DNA of 64,000 bases, taken from positions 3,533,019-3,597,018 of the forward strand of contig NZ_CP088930.1 of the NCBI RefSeq assembly GCF_027594825.1, read 5' to 3'. Below the pieces are notes generated by a model. The model saw only the letters and a program-made list of their open reading frames with translations. It was not told the origin of the DNA and searched no databases. The position numbers were made by a program, and so were the translations under genes. Of the stretch, positions 34,802-44,600 are shown in pieces. Positions within the stretch are counted from its first letter, which is position 1, and each line of letters begins with the position of its first letter. This DNA is from Serratia liquefaciens. GTDB taxonomy: Bacteria > Pseudomonadota > Gammaproteobacteria > Enterobacterales > Enterobacteriaceae.

Positions 34802-35875
34802 TCAGACAGCGGCGGGCTGCACGCTAGGTGCCAGCTGGATATTATTGCGGCCGTTGTTTTTCGCCTGATACAGCGCGGCGTCGGCTGCGCGGATCGCCGA
34901 GGACACGTCCAGCTTGTCCAGTGCGGAGATTCCGGCGCTGAGCGTCACGGTAGTGGCTTCCAATTGGTTGAAGCGATGAGGAATTTTTAATTCCTGCACC
35001 CGCAGCCGCACCCGTTCGGCCAGTTGGGTGGCGTAATCCTCGCTGACGTTGGTCAGCAGCACCAGAAACTCTTCCCCGCCGTAGCGCACCACAATATCGC
35101 GAGAACGCACCGAATCGCGGATGGTGATGGCAACCTGCACCAGCGCCTGATCGCCCATGGTGTGACCATAGTTATCGTTATAAGCCTTGAAATGGTCGAT
35201 ATCGAGTAACACCACGAAATGACAACCCGACGGCGGCACCGTCAGCATATTGATTTTATTTTCCAGGCCCCGGCGGTTATAAAGCCCGGTTAGGGGATCG
35301 ATCATGCTCAAATTGCTGAACCTGTCCCGTTCGTTATACAGATTGGCCACCAGCGTTTGGGTAAAAAGCTCGCTGCGTTTGAGCATCAGATGATGAATTG
35401 AGAATGCGATAATCGGCAATACCGTGGTGAATACGATCCTGGTGGTATTGTGCATACCGTCCAGTAATAGAATAACCAGGGCGGAAGGCACGGCGTGCAG
35501 GCAAAAAGCGATAAAGTTATCGGTTAAGGCAATGGCGCTGATAAAAAACATACTGAACAGACTAATTAATAGAAAACTTTGATTGTTCGGCGCACAGTAC
35601 TGACTTTTAACGTAAATATGCGCTGCCCACAGCAGGCCGAGCACGCAGGAAAATAGATTCAATTTTTTGACGTATAACCGTGGAGACTGCAAGGTAAATA
35701 ACAGCGCCACCAGACAAAATATCGGTATACCTAATAAAGGTAGGGTAAAAGCGGGCTTGTCATTAAATGGGACCAATAATGTAAATATGGAAGAGGCAGC
35801 GTTCATCAACAAAAATAAAAATAATGATAAGCGGTGTTTGCTGTTCAGCAGTTCCTGATAAGAACGCGCGTTCAT
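34802..35875 (-). CDS. membrane-anchored diguanylate cyclase (GGDEF)
   Basis: The 357-residue protein has about six hydrophobic segments in residues 15-175 followed by a GGDEF domain (about 190-345). The active site reads RYGGEEF, and RSRD five residues before it fits the c-di-GMP inhibitory site, so it should be an active, product-inhibited cyclase. The sensory membrane part has no name I can give. The ATG at 35875 is chosen over a GTG at 35893, which lacks a ribosome site. Confidence 0.87.
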   Translation of the reverse strand: MNARSYQELLNSKHRLSLFLFLLMNAASSIFTLLVPFNDKPAFTLPLLGIPIFCLVALLFTLQSPRLYVKKLNLFSCVLGLLWAAHIYVKSQYCAPNNQSFLLISLFSMFFISAIALTDNFIAFCLHAVPSALVILLLDGMHNTTRIVFTTVLPIIAFSIHHLMLKRSELFTQTLVANLYNERDRFSNLSMIDPLTGLYNRRGLENKINMLTVPPSGCHFVVLLDIDHFKAYNDNYGHTMGDQALVQVAITIRDSVRSRDIVVRYGGEEFLVLLTNVSEDYATQLAERVRLRVQELKIPHRFNQLEATTVTLSAGISALDKLDVSSAIRAADAALYQAKNNGRNNIQLAPSVQPAAV

Positions 35876-36099
35876 ACGGAGTTCACTCTTCACAAAATCG
35901 ATCTGTCGAAAAATTAAGGTGGCGAAAAATTCTTTCGGCGTGAATTAAACATCCGCATTGTATGGTTGTTGATTGTGATTATTCACATGCGAATTAGACT
36001 AAGAATTTTCTTATGGCAAACTATCATTTTTACACCGTTATGTCATCCGCGTTTGGTGGTTGCGGCGAAAATGATGCGCAGTGAAAAAAAGTGGTATAT

Positions 36100-36118
36100 G
36101 ATATTGGTTATCATTATC
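36100..36118. promoter_or_regulatory. Fur box upstream of yjjZ
   Basis: GATATTGGTTATCATTATC agrees with the 19-bp Fur consensus GATAATGATAATCATTATC at 16 positions, with the right half perfect. It ends 20 bp before the yjjZ start codon. In E. coli yjjZ lies beside fhuF and is iron-regulated, which supports the site. Confidence 0.75.
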
Positions 36119-36138
36119 ACTTGAAGGGTGGGGTTATC

Positions 36139-36423
36139 ATGATTGCAGCCATGATTACCGCGTGTGGGTTGTGGGGCGTCAGCTGGTGCCTGGGCAATCG
36201 GCTGGCCAGCGCCTGGGGCGTTTTGTTGCCCTGCGCTTTAATGCCGTTACTGGCATTGATCAACCTGGATATGATGCAACTGCGTACGCTGATTGTGATC
36301 GCTATGCTGGCGACGCTGGTGATGTTGTTCAACAGCCGCTGGCGGCATTACCTGCTGCTGCCTTCCTGCATGGCATTGGCTGGGGGATTGGCGGCGATCA
36401 GCCTGAATTTCAATCTGGGATAA
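36139..36423 (+). CDS. yjjZ: DUF1435 small membrane protein YjjZ
   Basis: The 94-residue protein has three hydrophobic stretches (residues about 1-15, 22-45 and 48-90) and resembles E. coli YjjZ (DUF1435) in segments such as WGVLLPCALMPLLALI and LLLPSCMALAGGLA. Gene order (next to leu tRNAs and rsmC) also agrees. The ATG at 36139 follows AAGGGTGGGG. A Fur box overlaps its promoter, so it should be raised in iron shortage. The neighbour fhuF of E. coli is absent here. Function unknown. Confidence 0.75.
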   Translation: MIAAMITACGLWGVSWCLGNRLASAWGVLLPCALMPLLALINLDMMQLRTLIVIAMLATLVMLFNSRWRHYLLLPSCMALAGGLAAISLNFNLG

Positions 36424-36435
36424 AAACGTAAAAAT

Positions 36436-36449
36436 CACGCTATCGCGTG
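36436..36449 (-). terminator. rho-independent terminator of the leucine tRNA operon
   Basis: On the minus strand CACGC-GATA-GCGTG is followed by ATTTTT and a second T run. It lies about 60 bp past the last tRNA gene. Confidence 0.75.
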
Positions 36450-36509
36450 TTGGTTATCGTTTCGATTGGGAATGGCTTTGGAGGGGGACTTCCGAAGAGA
36501 TTTATCGAT

Positions 36510-36596
36510 TGGTGCGAAGAGAGGGACTTGAACCCTCACGTCCGTAAGAACACTAACACCTGAAGCTAGCGCGTCTACCAATTCCGCCACCTTCGC
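36510..36596 (-). tRNA. tRNA-Leu (CAG), third in operon
   Basis: An 87-base tRNA with encoded CCA end, starting GCGAAGGTGGCGG and with anticodon loop CTTCAGG. The long variable arm marks it as a class II (Leu) tRNA. It is identical to the copy at 36641. It decodes CUG leucine codons. Confidence 0.97.
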
Positions 36597-36640
36597 ACAG
36601 CCGATAATCTTTATTTTGCTTTCGATTTATATCACCAGCT

Positions 36641-36727
36641 TGGTGCGAAGAGAGGGACTTGAACCCTCACGTCCGTAAGAACACTAACACCTGAAGCTAG
36701 CGCGTCTACCAATTCCGCCACCTTCGC
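36641..36727 (-). tRNA. tRNA-Leu (CAG), second in operon
   Basis: This copy is identical to the one at 36510-36596, with CCA encoded and 44 bp between them. The variable-arm stem contains TGTTC opposite GGACG, so one pair is U-G. Confidence 0.97.
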
Positions 36728-36761
36728 ATTGATGCTGTGCAATATAAATCATGTGGTTATT

Positions 36762-36848
36762 TGGTGCGAAGAGAGGGACTTGAACCCTCACGTCCGTAAG
36801 GACACTAACACCTGAAGCTAGCGCGTCTACCAATTCCGCCACCTTCGC
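36762..36848 (-). tRNA. tRNA-Leu (CAG), first in operon
   Basis: Same tRNA as the next two except one base in the variable arm (TGTCC, fully paired with GGACG). It is nearest the promoter. E. coli has the equivalent triple leuQPV at this place. Confidence 0.97.
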
Positions 36849-36889
36849 ATACCAGATACATTACCGGAGTAACGTTACCACGGAGGCGA

Positions 36890-36917
36890 ATTCTAGAGAT
36901 TTTGGCGGGTACGTCAA
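36890..36917 (-). promoter_or_regulatory. promoter of the leucine tRNA operon
   Basis: On the minus strand TTGACG (36917-36912) and TAGAAT (36895-36890) are 16 bp apart and followed by a GC-rich discriminator, the pattern of stringently controlled stable-RNA promoters. It sits just past the stop codon of the LysR gene. Confidence 0.75.
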
Positions 36918-36920
36918 TAG

Positions 36921-37865
36921 TTATTTCCCCTGTTTGCGGGCGTTTGCTGGAAAAACGTCCGTTTTGGGTGACTGATAGCGTTCAAACAGCCAAATCAGCC
37001 AGTCAATCAACACCCTGACCCGTGGCGCAAGGAAACGGCCGGGGGGATACATGACGTAAATGGGCATCGGCGGCGGCGGGGTCTCCGCCAGCACTTCGAC
37101 CAATTCTCCTTTCTGCAGCCAGGGTGCCAGCGAATAATGTGCCGCCTGTATCAGCCCCATGCCGGCGCGGCAGCTGCTGGTGTAGGCATCAGCCCCGCTG
37201 ACGCTCAGTTTGGCGGGCAACTCGCGCAATTCCACTTTGCCGTTGCGGCAAAACTCCAGCGGATAATCCCGGTTGCTGGCGAGGGAAAAATAGCCCACCG
37301 CCTGGTGCTGCTGCAGCTGGTCAATCGACTGCGGCACGCCGAACGCCGCCAGGTAGGCAGGGGAGGCGCAGGTCAGCTGTGGCAACATGGCAATGCGGCG
37401 CGCCACCAGGCTGTCATCTTCGGTTTCCCAGGCACGCAGCACGCAATCCACACCCTCGCGCAGTAAATCCACGTGGGTGTCGTTGGCACCCAATGCCAGG
37501 GTCAGATCCGGATAGCGCTGGTAAAAGTCACCCAATGCCGGAATAACGATTTCGCGTGCCAGCGAATGGGGCATATCGATACGCACTTTGCCGGAAGGCT
37601 GCAGTTTTTGGTGGCTGAACAGCGTGTCCGCTTCTTCCAGTGCGCCCAGCAGCTGTACGCAGCGCTGGTAATAAAGCGTGCCTTCGTGGGTTACCTGCAC
37701 CTGGCGGGTGGTGCGCAGCAGCAGGCGCACACCGAGGCGCTGCTCCAGCCGCTTAAGCGCATTGCTGACCGTGGCGCGGGGTAACTGCAAGCGCTCCGCC
37801 GCCCGGCTAAAACTGCCCAGTTCGACGATACGGGTAAAAATGCGCATGGCCTGGATCTGGTCCAT
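36921..37865 (-). CDS. LysR-family regulator (CrgA-like)
   Basis: The 314-residue protein has the LysR helix-turn-helix at about 3-62 (AMRIFTRIVELGSFSRAAERL, ATVSNALKRLEQRLG) and an effector domain from about 90. The start follows GGAGCGGGCAAG. It is divergent from the aldo/keto reductase at 37998 with a 132-bp shared gap, so that gene is the likely target. Confidence 0.88.
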   Translation of the reverse strand: MDQIQAMRIFTRIVELGSFSRAAERLQLPRATVSNALKRLEQRLGVRLLLRTTRQVQVTHEGTLYYQRCVQLLGALEEADTLFSHQKLQPSGKVRIDMPHSLAREIVIPALGDFYQRYPDLTLALGANDTHVDLLREGVDCVLRAWETEDDSLVARRIAMLPQLTCASPAYLAAFGVPQSIDQLQQHQAVGYFSLASNRDYPLEFCRNGKVELRELPAKLSVSGADAYTSSCRAGMGLIQAAHYSLAPWLQKGELVEVLAETPPPPMPIYVMYPPGRFLAPRVRVLIDWLIWLFERYQSPKTDVFPANARKQGK

Positions 37866-37997
37866 CTTGCCCGCTCCGTATTGTTAGTGATTTATGAACA
37901 GTGATGAGTAATCTGCATTATTTATCTTTTTAGGCGAAACAACCAGACTCTGTTGCATCAGCATCTTCGCTGATAAAAACCGCAAGAGGGCAACACA

Positions 37998-38990
37998 ATG
38001 CAACAACGCAAATTAGGTCCCACTGGCCCGCTGGTTTCCGCTCTGGGGTTGGGCTGCATGGGCATGAGTGATTTCTATTCGACAGACCACGATGAACCGG
38101 AAGCTATCGCCACGCTGCACCGTGCGCTGGAGTTGGGGGTCACTCTGCTGGATACCGCCGACATGTACGGCCCGCACACCAATGAACAGCTGATTGGCAA
38201 AGCGATCAAGGGCAAGCGGCAGCAGGTCTTTCTGGCCACCAAGTTTGGCATTGTGCGCGATCCGGCCAACCCTGCAGCGCGGGGCGTCAGCAGCCGACCG
38301 GAGTATATCCGCCGATCGGTGGAGGGCAGCCTGAAGCGTCTCGGGGTCGAGGTGATCGATCTTTATTACCAGCACCGCGTCGATCCTGAGGTGCCGATTG
38401 AAGAGGTGGTCGGCACGATGGCGGAGCTGATTAACGAAGGCAAGATCCGTTATATCGGGCTGAGTGAAGCTTCGGTCGCCACGCTGGAGCGTGCGCATAA
38501 AGTGCACCCGATTACCGCACTGCAGACTGAGTATTCATTGTGGACACGCGATGCCGAACAGGGCGTATTGGCGGCCTGTGAACGCCTGGGGATTGGGTTT
38601 GTTCCCTATAGCCCGCTGGGGCGCGGTTTTCTCACCGGGGCGATCCAACGGCCGGAAGATCTGGACGCTGACGATTTCCGTCGCAGCAACCCGCGTTTTC
38701 AGGGGGAAAACTTTGCACGCAATCTGGCGCTGGTGGCAAAAGTGACCGAGCTGGCTAAGCAGAAGGGCGTTGCGCCGTCGCAGTTGGCGTTAGCCTGGGT
38801 GTTGGCGCAGGGAGAGCACATTGTCCCGATCCCTGGCACCAAACGCCGTCGTTATCTGGAAGAGAATATCGCAGCGGCCGAATTGATGCTCAGCGCCGCC
38901 GAACTGGCGGCCATTGAGGCGGTATTCCCCCTGCAGGCCGCGGCGGGGGCACGCTACGGCACGGAGTCGATGACCTATATCAACGGCTGA
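37998..38990 (+). CDS. aldo/keto reductase
   Basis: The 330-residue NADPH-linked reductase has the catalytic tetrad in DTADMYG (D, Y), ATKFG (K) and YYQHRVD (H), and the C-terminal cofactor loop [15 protein letters not shown]. The closest subgroup by memory is the AKR13/YakC type, which reduces aldehydes and similar carbonyls. It is single and divergent from a LysR gene; a strong hairpin ends the transcript. Confidence 0.88.
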   Translation: MQQRKLGPTGPLVSALGLGCMGMSDFYSTDHDEPEAIATLHRALELGVTLLDTADMYGPHTNEQLIGKAIKGKRQQVFLATKFGIVRDPANPAARGVSSRPEYIRRSVEGSLKRLGVEVIDLYYQHRVDPEVPIEEVVGTMAELINEGKIRYIGLSEASVATLERAHKVHPITALQTEYSLWTRDAEQGVLAACERLGIGFVPYSPLGRGFLTGAIQRPEDLDADDFRRSNPRFQGENFARNLALVAKVTELAKQKGVAPSQLALAWVLAQGEHIVPIPGTKRRRYLEENIAAAELMLSAAELAAIEAVFPLQAAAGARYGTESMTYING

Positions 38991-38996
38991 TAAAAA

Positions 38997-39022
38997 GGGC
39001 GCAGCGTGTGAACGCTGCGCCC
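38997..39022. terminator. strong hairpin between aldo/keto reductase and rsmC
   Basis: GGGCGCAGCGT and ACGCTGCGCCC make a perfect 11-bp stem with loop GTGA. On the minus strand it is followed by TTTTTA, so it is a rho-independent terminator for rsmC; it may also act for the reductase gene. Confidence 0.8.
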
Positions 39023-39051
39023 TGATACGGAGACGCGTTAGCGGGTCGCCG

Positions 39052-40095
39052 TTACTTCTTTTTCTTGGTATCGCGCGGCGCACGGGCTACGGTCGCCTGA
39101 TACACCTTGAAGCGGCCATTTTGTGCCAGCACTTCATGGCTGCCGAAGGTGGCGTCCAGAATGTCCGGGTACGGCAGGAAGGCGTTGGCCACGATGCGCA
39201 GACGGCCGCCGATCGGCAGGTGTTTCAACGCTCCGCGGATCAGGGTTTCTGCTGCGGTCAGGCTGGTTTGCAGGCCATCATGGAACGGCGGGTTGGAGAT
39301 GATCAGGTCGAAACGGCCGGTAATGTCGGAATAGACGTTACTGACGATCACTTCGCCCTCAATGCCGTTGGCGGCAAGCGTAGCCCGGCTCGATTCCACG
39401 GCGGCGGCGTTAACGTCGCTGAGGGTCAGCTTCATCTTCGGCGACAGTTTGGACAGCACGGAAGCCATCACGCCGGCGCCGCAGCCCACGTCCAGCACCT
39501 TGCCTTTCATGTGTTTTTCCAGGGTCGACAGCAGCAGTGAGCTGCCGACGTCCAGCCCGTCGCGGCTGAACACGCCCGGCAGGGTTTTTACTTCCAGATC
39601 GTGCAGCTGATAGCTTTCCCACCAGTCTTCCAGGTTGAATTCGGTCTGCGTATCCAGACGGCCGTGATACAGGCCACAGCGACGGGCGCTGTCGATTTTC
39701 ACCAGCGTGGCGTAGTCTTCCACCATCTGGTCGGCGCTGCGCACGCCGCTGCGGTTTTCACCGACCACGAACACTTCTGCGCCGACCGGCAGCAGCGCCA
39801 GAATGTTGCACAGCTGGAATTGCGCTTCCTGCTTGCTCTTCGGCCAATAGTAGATCAGCGTATCGCACTCGGCGACGAACGCAGCGTCCACGGTCAGCCC
39901 GAACTGCACGTTTTCGCCCATCGCCCGGTTCAGTAACTGCCAGTGATGGTACTGCTGGGTATGGACACGCACATCCGCGGCCTCGAATTGGGCCGGCAGG
40001 GCGTCCTGCAGGTCACCGGCAAACAGAACGCGGCGTTCGATAAACTCATCACTGTGGCGCAGCATAACTTCACTGGCGGGGGTTAATGCAGACAT
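39052..40095 (-). CDS. rsmC: RsmC, 16S rRNA m2G1207 methyltransferase
   Basis: The 347-residue protein methylates G1207 of 16S rRNA using S-adenosylmethionine. The N-terminal half is the inactive methyltransferase-like domain; the C-terminal half has the SAM site [12 protein letters not shown] and catalytic NPPFH. The ATG at 40095 gives [10 protein letters not shown] as in E. coli; the frame extends upstream to 40224 but without a ribosome site. It is divergent from holD as in E. coli. The KKKK tail is a local feature. Confidence 0.94.
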   Translation of the reverse strand: MSALTPASEVMLRHSDEFIERRVLFAGDLQDALPAQFEAADVRVHTQQYHHWQLLNRAMGENVQFGLTVDAAFVAECDTLIYYWPKSKQEAQFQLCNILALLPVGAEVFVVGENRSGVRSADQMVEDYATLVKIDSARRCGLYHGRLDTQTEFNLEDWWESYQLHDLEVKTLPGVFSRDGLDVGSSLLLSTLEKHMKGKVLDVGCGAGVMASVLSKLSPKMKLTLSDVNAAAVESSRATLAANGIEGEVIVSNVYSDITGRFDLIISNPPFHDGLQTSLTAAETLIRGALKHLPIGGRLRIVANAFLPYPDILDATFGSHEVLAQNGRFKVYQATVARAPRDTKKKK

Positions 40096-40251
40096 CAGGT
40101 TTTGGCTCCTAGAAATTAGACCGGGGATTATAGAGCTTTGTGGCGATATGTTCGACGGGTTTGTTGGCGCAGGCCGCGCGGGTTTGTTAGCATAGCGCGG
40201 CGCATGGCAGGCATGGCGCACCACAACGGGTAGATCCTGACAGGAATCGGC

Positions 40252-40689
40252 ATGGCATCAAAACGCGACTGGCTGTTACAACAACTGGGTATTACGCAGT
40301 GGACATTGCGCCGCCCGGGCGTGTTGCAGGGCGAAGTAGCGGTCAGCCTGCCGCCCGAAGTGCGTTTGCTGATCGTGGCGCAGGCACTGCCTGAGCATAA
40401 CGATCCGCTGTTTTGCGACGTGTTGCGTAGCCTGGGGCTGACGCCGGCGCAAACCTACGGCCTGACGCCGGACCAGGTGGCGATGCTGCCTGAAGATACC
40501 GAATGCAACAGTTGGCGGTTGGGCGTTGCGGAGCCGCTCGCGGTGGCCGGCGCACAGCTACACAGCCCGGCGCTGGCCGAGCTTTCTCTCGATGCGGGTG
40601 CCAAACGCGCACTCTGGCAGCAGATTTGTCATAATGAACAGTATTTCTACCCTGACCGCAGCCGATCTGGCCGCGGCCTTCAAGATTGA
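40252..40689 (+). CDS. holD: HolD, DNA polymerase III psi subunit
   Basis: The 145-residue protein matches Hol[23 protein letters not shown] at its start, [10 protein letters not shown], and CEQYFYP-like NEQYFYPD near the end. Psi links the clamp loader to chi and single-strand-binding protein. It overlaps the rimI start by 56 bp, as in E. coli, so the two are coupled. Confidence 0.93.
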   Translation: MASKRDWLLQQLGITQWTLRRPGVLQGEVAVSLPPEVRLLIVAQALPEHNDPLFCDVLRSLGLTPAQTYGLTPDQVAMLPEDTECNSWRLGVAEPLAVAGAQLHSPALAELSLDAGAKRALWQQICHNEQYFYPDRSRSGRGLQD

Positions 40690-41077
40690 GCAAGCCAGTC
40701 ACGCCTTTCCCTGGACGCAAGCCACCTTTACCAGCAATCAGGGCGATCGTTACCTTAACCTGAAACTGGACGCCGACGGGCAGATGGCGGGTTTTGCCAT
40801 CACCCAGATCGTGCTGGATGAGGCCACGCTGTTCAACATCGCCATTCACCCCGACTGGCAACGTCGAGGCTTCGGCCGCCAGTTGCTGGAAGCCTTGATT
40901 GCGCAGTTGGAAACGCGCGGTGTGGTTACGTTGTGGCTGGAAGTACGAGCCTCCAACCGTGCGGCCATTGCGCTGTACGAAGATCTCGGCTTTAACGAAG
41001 TGACCGTCCGCCGTAATTACTATCCGAGCGCCAATGGGCGTGAAGACGCCATCGTCATGGCGCTGCCGCTGGCCTGA
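40634..41077 (+). CDS. rimI: RimI, ribosomal protein S18 alanine N-acetyltransferase
   Basis: The 147-residue GNAT protein has the acetyl-CoA loop HPDWQRRGFGRQLL and the C-terminal EVRASNRAAIALYEDLGF segment. It acetylates the N-terminal alanine of S18. The ATG at 40634 lies inside holD and gives [12 protein letters not shown], close to the E. coli start. In E. coli yjjG follows; here a hipBA-type pair follows. Confidence 0.94.
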   Translation: MNSISTLTAADLAAAFKIEQASHAFPWTQATFTSNQGDRYLNLKLDADGQMAGFAITQIVLDEATLFNIAIHPDWQRRGFGRQLLEALIAQLETRGVVTLWLEVRASNRAAIALYEDLGFNEVTVRRNYYPSANGREDAIVMALPLA

Positions 41078-41120
41078 TCCTGCATTAAAAACAGCTTATT
41101 TATTGTTTTGTTGTTTATTT

Positions 41121-41155
41121 ACAACTAATGAGTTGTTTTTGGCTGTAAATACAGC
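41121..41155. promoter_or_regulatory. two dyads upstream of the HipB-like gene
   Basis: ACAACT-AATG-AGTTGT (41121-41136) and GCTGT-AAAT-ACAGC (41142-41155) are centred 20 bp apart in an AT-rich 166-bp gap. HipB-type antitoxins bind such repeats to repress their own operon, so these are candidate operators. Confidence 0.5.
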
Positions 41156-41243
41156 AAATTTGTTGTTTTAATTTTCAGCGACGACTACTCTTCAGGTATT
41201 TGCTGGTTAAAAAACGGTCAATGGGTTGCTTTGGGAGTGATGG

Positions 41244-41549
41244 ATGCGCAAATCATCAGAGATAGCCAAATTTTTGAAAGAGAAACGCGCCGAGCTGGGC
41301 TGGAATCAAAAAGACTTTCTGATGAAGATTGGCATGACTCAGCAGCAATATCAGCGTATTGAATCTGGCAGTGATATTCGGATGAGTACCCTGATGCGTC
41401 TGTTGGCGGCGATGGATCTGGAGTGCGTTATCGTGCCGAAAAAAAGCGTGCACGATGTGGAGCGCTTGCTGCAAAAAGAAACGGACAAAGTTTTAGAGGT
41501 GCACGAATTACAGGGGTTTGACAAAAAACTCAAAGATCTCGAGGACTAG
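41244..41549 (+). CDS. hipB: HipB-like antitoxin/repressor
   Basis: The 101-residue protein has a Cro/C1 helix-turn-helix at about 5-60 (IAKFLKEKRAELGWNQKDFL, MTQQQYQRIESG) and a charged tail (KKLKDLED), which in HipB contacts the toxin. It starts 166 bp after rimI and ends 3 bp before the HipA-like gene. The base composition of this pair is more AT-rich than its neighbours, which suggests transfer. Confidence 0.88.
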   Translation: MRKSSEIAKFLKEKRAELGWNQKDFLMKIGMTQQQYQRIESGSDIRMSTLMRLLAAMDLECVIVPKKSVHDVERLLQKETDKVLEVHELQGFDKKLKDLED

Positions 41550-41552
41550 CGA

Positions 41553-42815
41553 ATGGATGGACAACGGCAGGTTGAAACGGTACAGGCATTGGCACTGATA
41601 CTGCACGATGTACGTATTGGTGTGCTTGCGCACTATAGCGGTGGCAAAAATATCCTGACGTTTGACCCGCAATATCTTGCTTTGCCGGAGGCCACTCGTC
41701 CGCTGTTTACCCTAAGGCAGCGGGCGCGCCCGGGCTATCTCGAACAAGTTCTGACCTCGTCTCAGCGTCTTCCTCCCGTTTTATCCAATTTGCTGCCTGA
41801 AGGGGCATTGCGTAGTTGGTTAGCGCAATCGTTGAAAGCGCACGTTAATGAAGAGTTTCCTTTGATGGCCTGGACAGGAGCCAACCTGCCAGGGGCTCTT
41901 GAGGCGCGAGCGCTTGCCGCCAACGAGATCCCCGATTGGGCATTAACCTCGCGTGGCGAGCCGGAAGCGGTACAAATTAACGTCGGCCTGGATGCGCAGA
42001 AATTCTCTCTGGCAGGTGTGCAGATGAAGTTTTCCTCTCTGCGTAAAGACGGGCGCTTCAACATCACTTCTCAGGTGGGGGCTGACAGCTGGATCATCAA
42101 AACGCCATCGACGGTTCATCGTCACGTGCCTGAAAACGAGTATACGGCGATGCGATTGGCCCAAGCTATTGGTGTGGATATTCCAGACATTGAGCTGGTT
42201 GAGCTGAGCAAACTCGATAACCTACCGGATATTCGCTTGGCTGATGAGCCTTATGCTTACGCCATCCGTCGTTTTGATCGTAGCGAAAACGGGCGAGTGC
42301 ATACTGAAGATTTTGCCCAAATATTTGAACTCTATGCACAGGATAAATACCGTGGCAAAAATTATGAGCAAATAGCGGCTTATCTCTATGACTTAGGCAG
42401 TGAACCCTTGGTTGATGTGCAACAGATGGCCCGACGCTTGTTGACGAATATTCTGCTGGCGAATGGCGATGCCCATCTAAAAAACTGGTCGATGATCTAC
42501 CCCAATCAAACCGAAATTCGGCTTTCTCCCGCCTATGACATTGTGACGACCAGGGTTTATATCCCGGGTGAATCAGAAGTGGCGTTGAATATGGCGAGAG
42601 AAAAGCGCTGGTCAATGATGACCCTGCAAACTTTCGAGCATTGGGCGGCGCGCGTCGGTATTCCCTGGCCGGCTATTCGGGTGCATTTATTGGATGCTAT
42701 CAATCAGGCTCGTACCCTATGGCCCGATTTATTGGAAACTTTACCCATGGTGGCAGAGCATCAATCCGTCTTACGGCAGCACTGGGCTTCGCTCTCACCC
42801 GACTTTCGTTTCTAA
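41553..42815 (+). CDS. hipA: HipA-like serine/threonine kinase toxin
   Basis: The 420-residue protein has the HipA features: an N-terminal lobe, the phosphorylatable ATP loop SLAGVQMK (152-159), catalytic D306 and N311 in NGDAHLKNW, and metal-binding D329 in SPAYDIV. These lie within three residues of the E. coli sites (S150, D309, N314, D332). HipA inactivates glutamyl-tRNA synthetase by phosphorylation and causes dormancy; the target here is inferred. It takes the place of yjjG between rimI and prfC. Confidence 0.9.
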   Translation: MDGQRQVETVQALALILHDVRIGVLAHYSGGKNILTFDPQYLALPEATRPLFTLRQRARPGYLEQVLTSSQRLPPVLSNLLPEGALRSWLAQSLKAHVNEEFPLMAWTGANLPGALEARALAANEIPDWALTSRGEPEAVQINVGLDAQKFSLAGVQMKFSSLRKDGRFNITSQVGADSWIIKTPSTVHRHVPENEYTAMRLAQAIGVDIPDIELVELSKLDNLPDIRLADEPYAYAIRRFDRSENGRVHTEDFAQIFELYAQDKYRGKNYEQIAAYLYDLGSEPLVDVQQMARRLLTNILLANGDAHLKNWSMIYPNQTEIRLSPAYDIVTTRVYIPGESEVALNMAREKRWSMMTLQTFEHWAARVGIPWPAIRVHLLDAINQARTLWPDLLETLPMVAEHQSVLRQHWASLSPDFRF

Positions 42816-42979
42816 TCTCAAACCAGGTTATTCTCCGCCGGGAAAAGCATTGATTGTCACCGGTTGACAAATCAGCGAAAATGCCCGGCTATTATCTTTT
42901 ATTTACCGCTTTGCCTGGCGCCGTGCGCGGCGCGTTCTGATGCTTTCGCAGGGCGGACCAACTGTAGAATCTGAAAAAC

Positions 42980-44569
42980 ATGTCTCCTAGTGAATTTGCC
43001 CGCGAAGTCTCGAAAAGAAGAACCTTCGCCATCATCTCGCACCCCGATGCCGGTAAAACTACCATTACCGAAAAGGTGTTGCTGTTCGGACAGGCGATCC
43101 AAACCGCCGGTACGGTAAAAGGCCGTGGCTCAAACCAGCACGCCAAATCCGACTGGATGGAAATGGAAAAGCAACGTGGTATCTCGATCACCACCTCGGT
43201 GATGCAGTTCCCGTATCGCGAATGCCTGGTTAACCTGCTGGATACCCCAGGGCACGAAGACTTCTCCGAAGATACTTACCGTACTCTGACCGCCGTCGAC
43301 TGCTGTCTGATGGTGATCGACGCCGCGAAAGGGGTTGAGGATCGTACCCGTAAGCTGATGGAAGTAACCCGTCTGCGCGATACGCCGATCCTGACCTTTA
43401 TGAACAAACTGGACCGCGATATCCGCGATCCGATGGAAGTGATGGATGAAGTCGAGCGTGAGCTGAAAATCGCCTGTTCGCCAATCACCTGGCCCATCGG
43501 CTGCGGCAAGCTGTTTAAAGGTGTTTATCATCTGTACAAGGATGAAACCTACCTCTATCAGACCGGTAAAGGCCACACCATTCAGGAAGTGCGCATTGTC
43601 AAAGGCCTGGATAACCCAGATCTGGATGCCGCGGTGGGCGAAGATCTGGCCGCACAGCTGCGTGAAGAGCTGGAGCTGGTACAGGGCGCATCACACGAGT
43701 TCGATCGTGAAGCCTTCCTGAGCGGTGATTTGACCCCGGTCTTCTTCGGTACCGCGCTGGGTAACTTCGGCGTGGACCACATGCTCGACGGTCTGGTCGC
43801 CTGGGCACCGGCGCCGATGCCGCGTAACAGCAACACCCGTGAAGTGGTGGCCGCAGAAGAGAAATTCACCGGGTTCGTGTTCAAGATCCAGGCCAATATG
43901 GATCCAAAACACCGCGACCGCGTAGCCTTTATGCGTGTGGTTTCCGGCCGTTACGAGAAAGGCATGAAGCTGCGCCAGGTACGCACCGGTAAAGATGTGG
44001 TGATCTCCGACGCGCTGACCTTTATGGCGGGCGACCGTTCGCACGTGGAAGAAGCCTATCCGGGCGACATCATTGGCCTGCACAACCACGGTACCATTCA
44101 GATTGGCGATACCTTCACCCAGGGTGAAGACATGAAGTTCACCGGTATCCCGAACTTCGCGCCGGAGCTGTTCCGCCGCATTCGCCTGCGCGATCCGTTG
44201 AAGCAAAAGCAGCTGCTGAAAGGCCTGGTTCAATTGTCCGAAGAAGGGGCGGTGCAGGTCTTCCGTCCAATTGCCAACAACGACTTGATCGTGGGGGCGG
44301 TGGGTGTGCTGCAGTTCGACGTGGTGGTTGCGCGCCTGAAAAGCGAATACAACGTGGAAGCCTTGTACGAGTCGGTCAACGTCTCGACGGCACGCTGGGT
44401 TGAATGCAGCGACGTGAAGAAATTCGAAGAGTTCAAGCGTAAGAACGAGCTTAACCTGGCGTTGGACGGTGGCGACAACCTGTCTTACATTGCGCCAACC
44501 ATGGTTAACCTGAATCTGACGCAGGAGCGCTACCCTGAAGTGGTGTTCCGCAAAACGCGCGAACACTAA
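42980..44569 (+). CDS. prfC: PrfC, peptide chain release factor 3
   Basis: The 529-residue GTPase has G1 HPDAGKTT near residues 21-28, G3 DTPGHEDF, G4 NKLD, and the release-factor-specific C-terminal part. It recycles RF1 and RF2 from the ribosome after peptide release. Sequence is nearly that of E. coli RF3. It has its own terminator. Confidence 0.97.
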   Translation: MSPSEFAREVSKRRTFAIISHPDAGKTTITEKVLLFGQAIQTAGTVKGRGSNQHAKSDWMEMEKQRGISITTSVMQFPYRECLVNLLDTPGHEDFSEDTYRTLTAVDCCLMVIDAAKGVEDRTRKLMEVTRLRDTPILTFMNKLDRDIRDPMEVMDEVERELKIACSPITWPIGCGKLFKGVYHLYKDETYLYQTGKGHTIQEVRIVKGLDNPDLDAAVGEDLAAQLREELELVQGASHEFDREAFLSGDLTPVFFGTALGNFGVDHMLDGLVAWAPAPMPRNSNTREVVAAEEKFTGFVFKIQANMDPKHRDRVAFMRVVSGRYEKGMKLRQVRTGKDVVISDALTFMAGDRSHVEEAYPGDIIGLHNHGTIQIGDTFTQGEDMKFTGIPNFAPELFRRIRLRDPLKQKQLLKGLVQLSEEGAVQVFRPIANNDLIVGAVGVLQFDVVVARLKSEYNVEALYESVNVSTARWVECSDVKKFEEFKRKNELNLALDGGDNLSYIAPTMVNLNLTQERYPEVVFRKTREH

Positions 44570-44576
44570 CAGAACG

Positions 44577-44600
44577 ACAGGGCGCCTTAGGGCGCCCTGT
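44577..44600 (+). terminator. prfC terminator hairpin
   Basis: ACAGGGCGCC and GGCGCCCTGT pair perfectly over 10 bp around TTAG, 8 bp after the prfC stop. The next bases (GTTACATTGCTT) are only moderately T-rich. Confidence 0.7.

Noticed and set aside
35974..35987. TGTGA-TTAT-TCACA dyad upstream of the diguanylate cyclase gene as a CRP site
   Set aside because: The spacer is 4 bases rather than the 6 needed for CRP, and it does not fit FNR either. A partial match near 640 seems chance.
36510..36848. Three regularly spaced near-identical 87-bp repeats that could look like a CRISPR array
   Set aside because: They fold as tRNA-Leu(CAG) genes with CCA ends; repeat length and spacing do not fit CRISPR. 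I see no CRISPR array in the window.
42816..42979. Remnant of yjjG before prfC
   Set aside because: The 164-bp gap shows no recognisable HAD-phosphatase motif in any frame.
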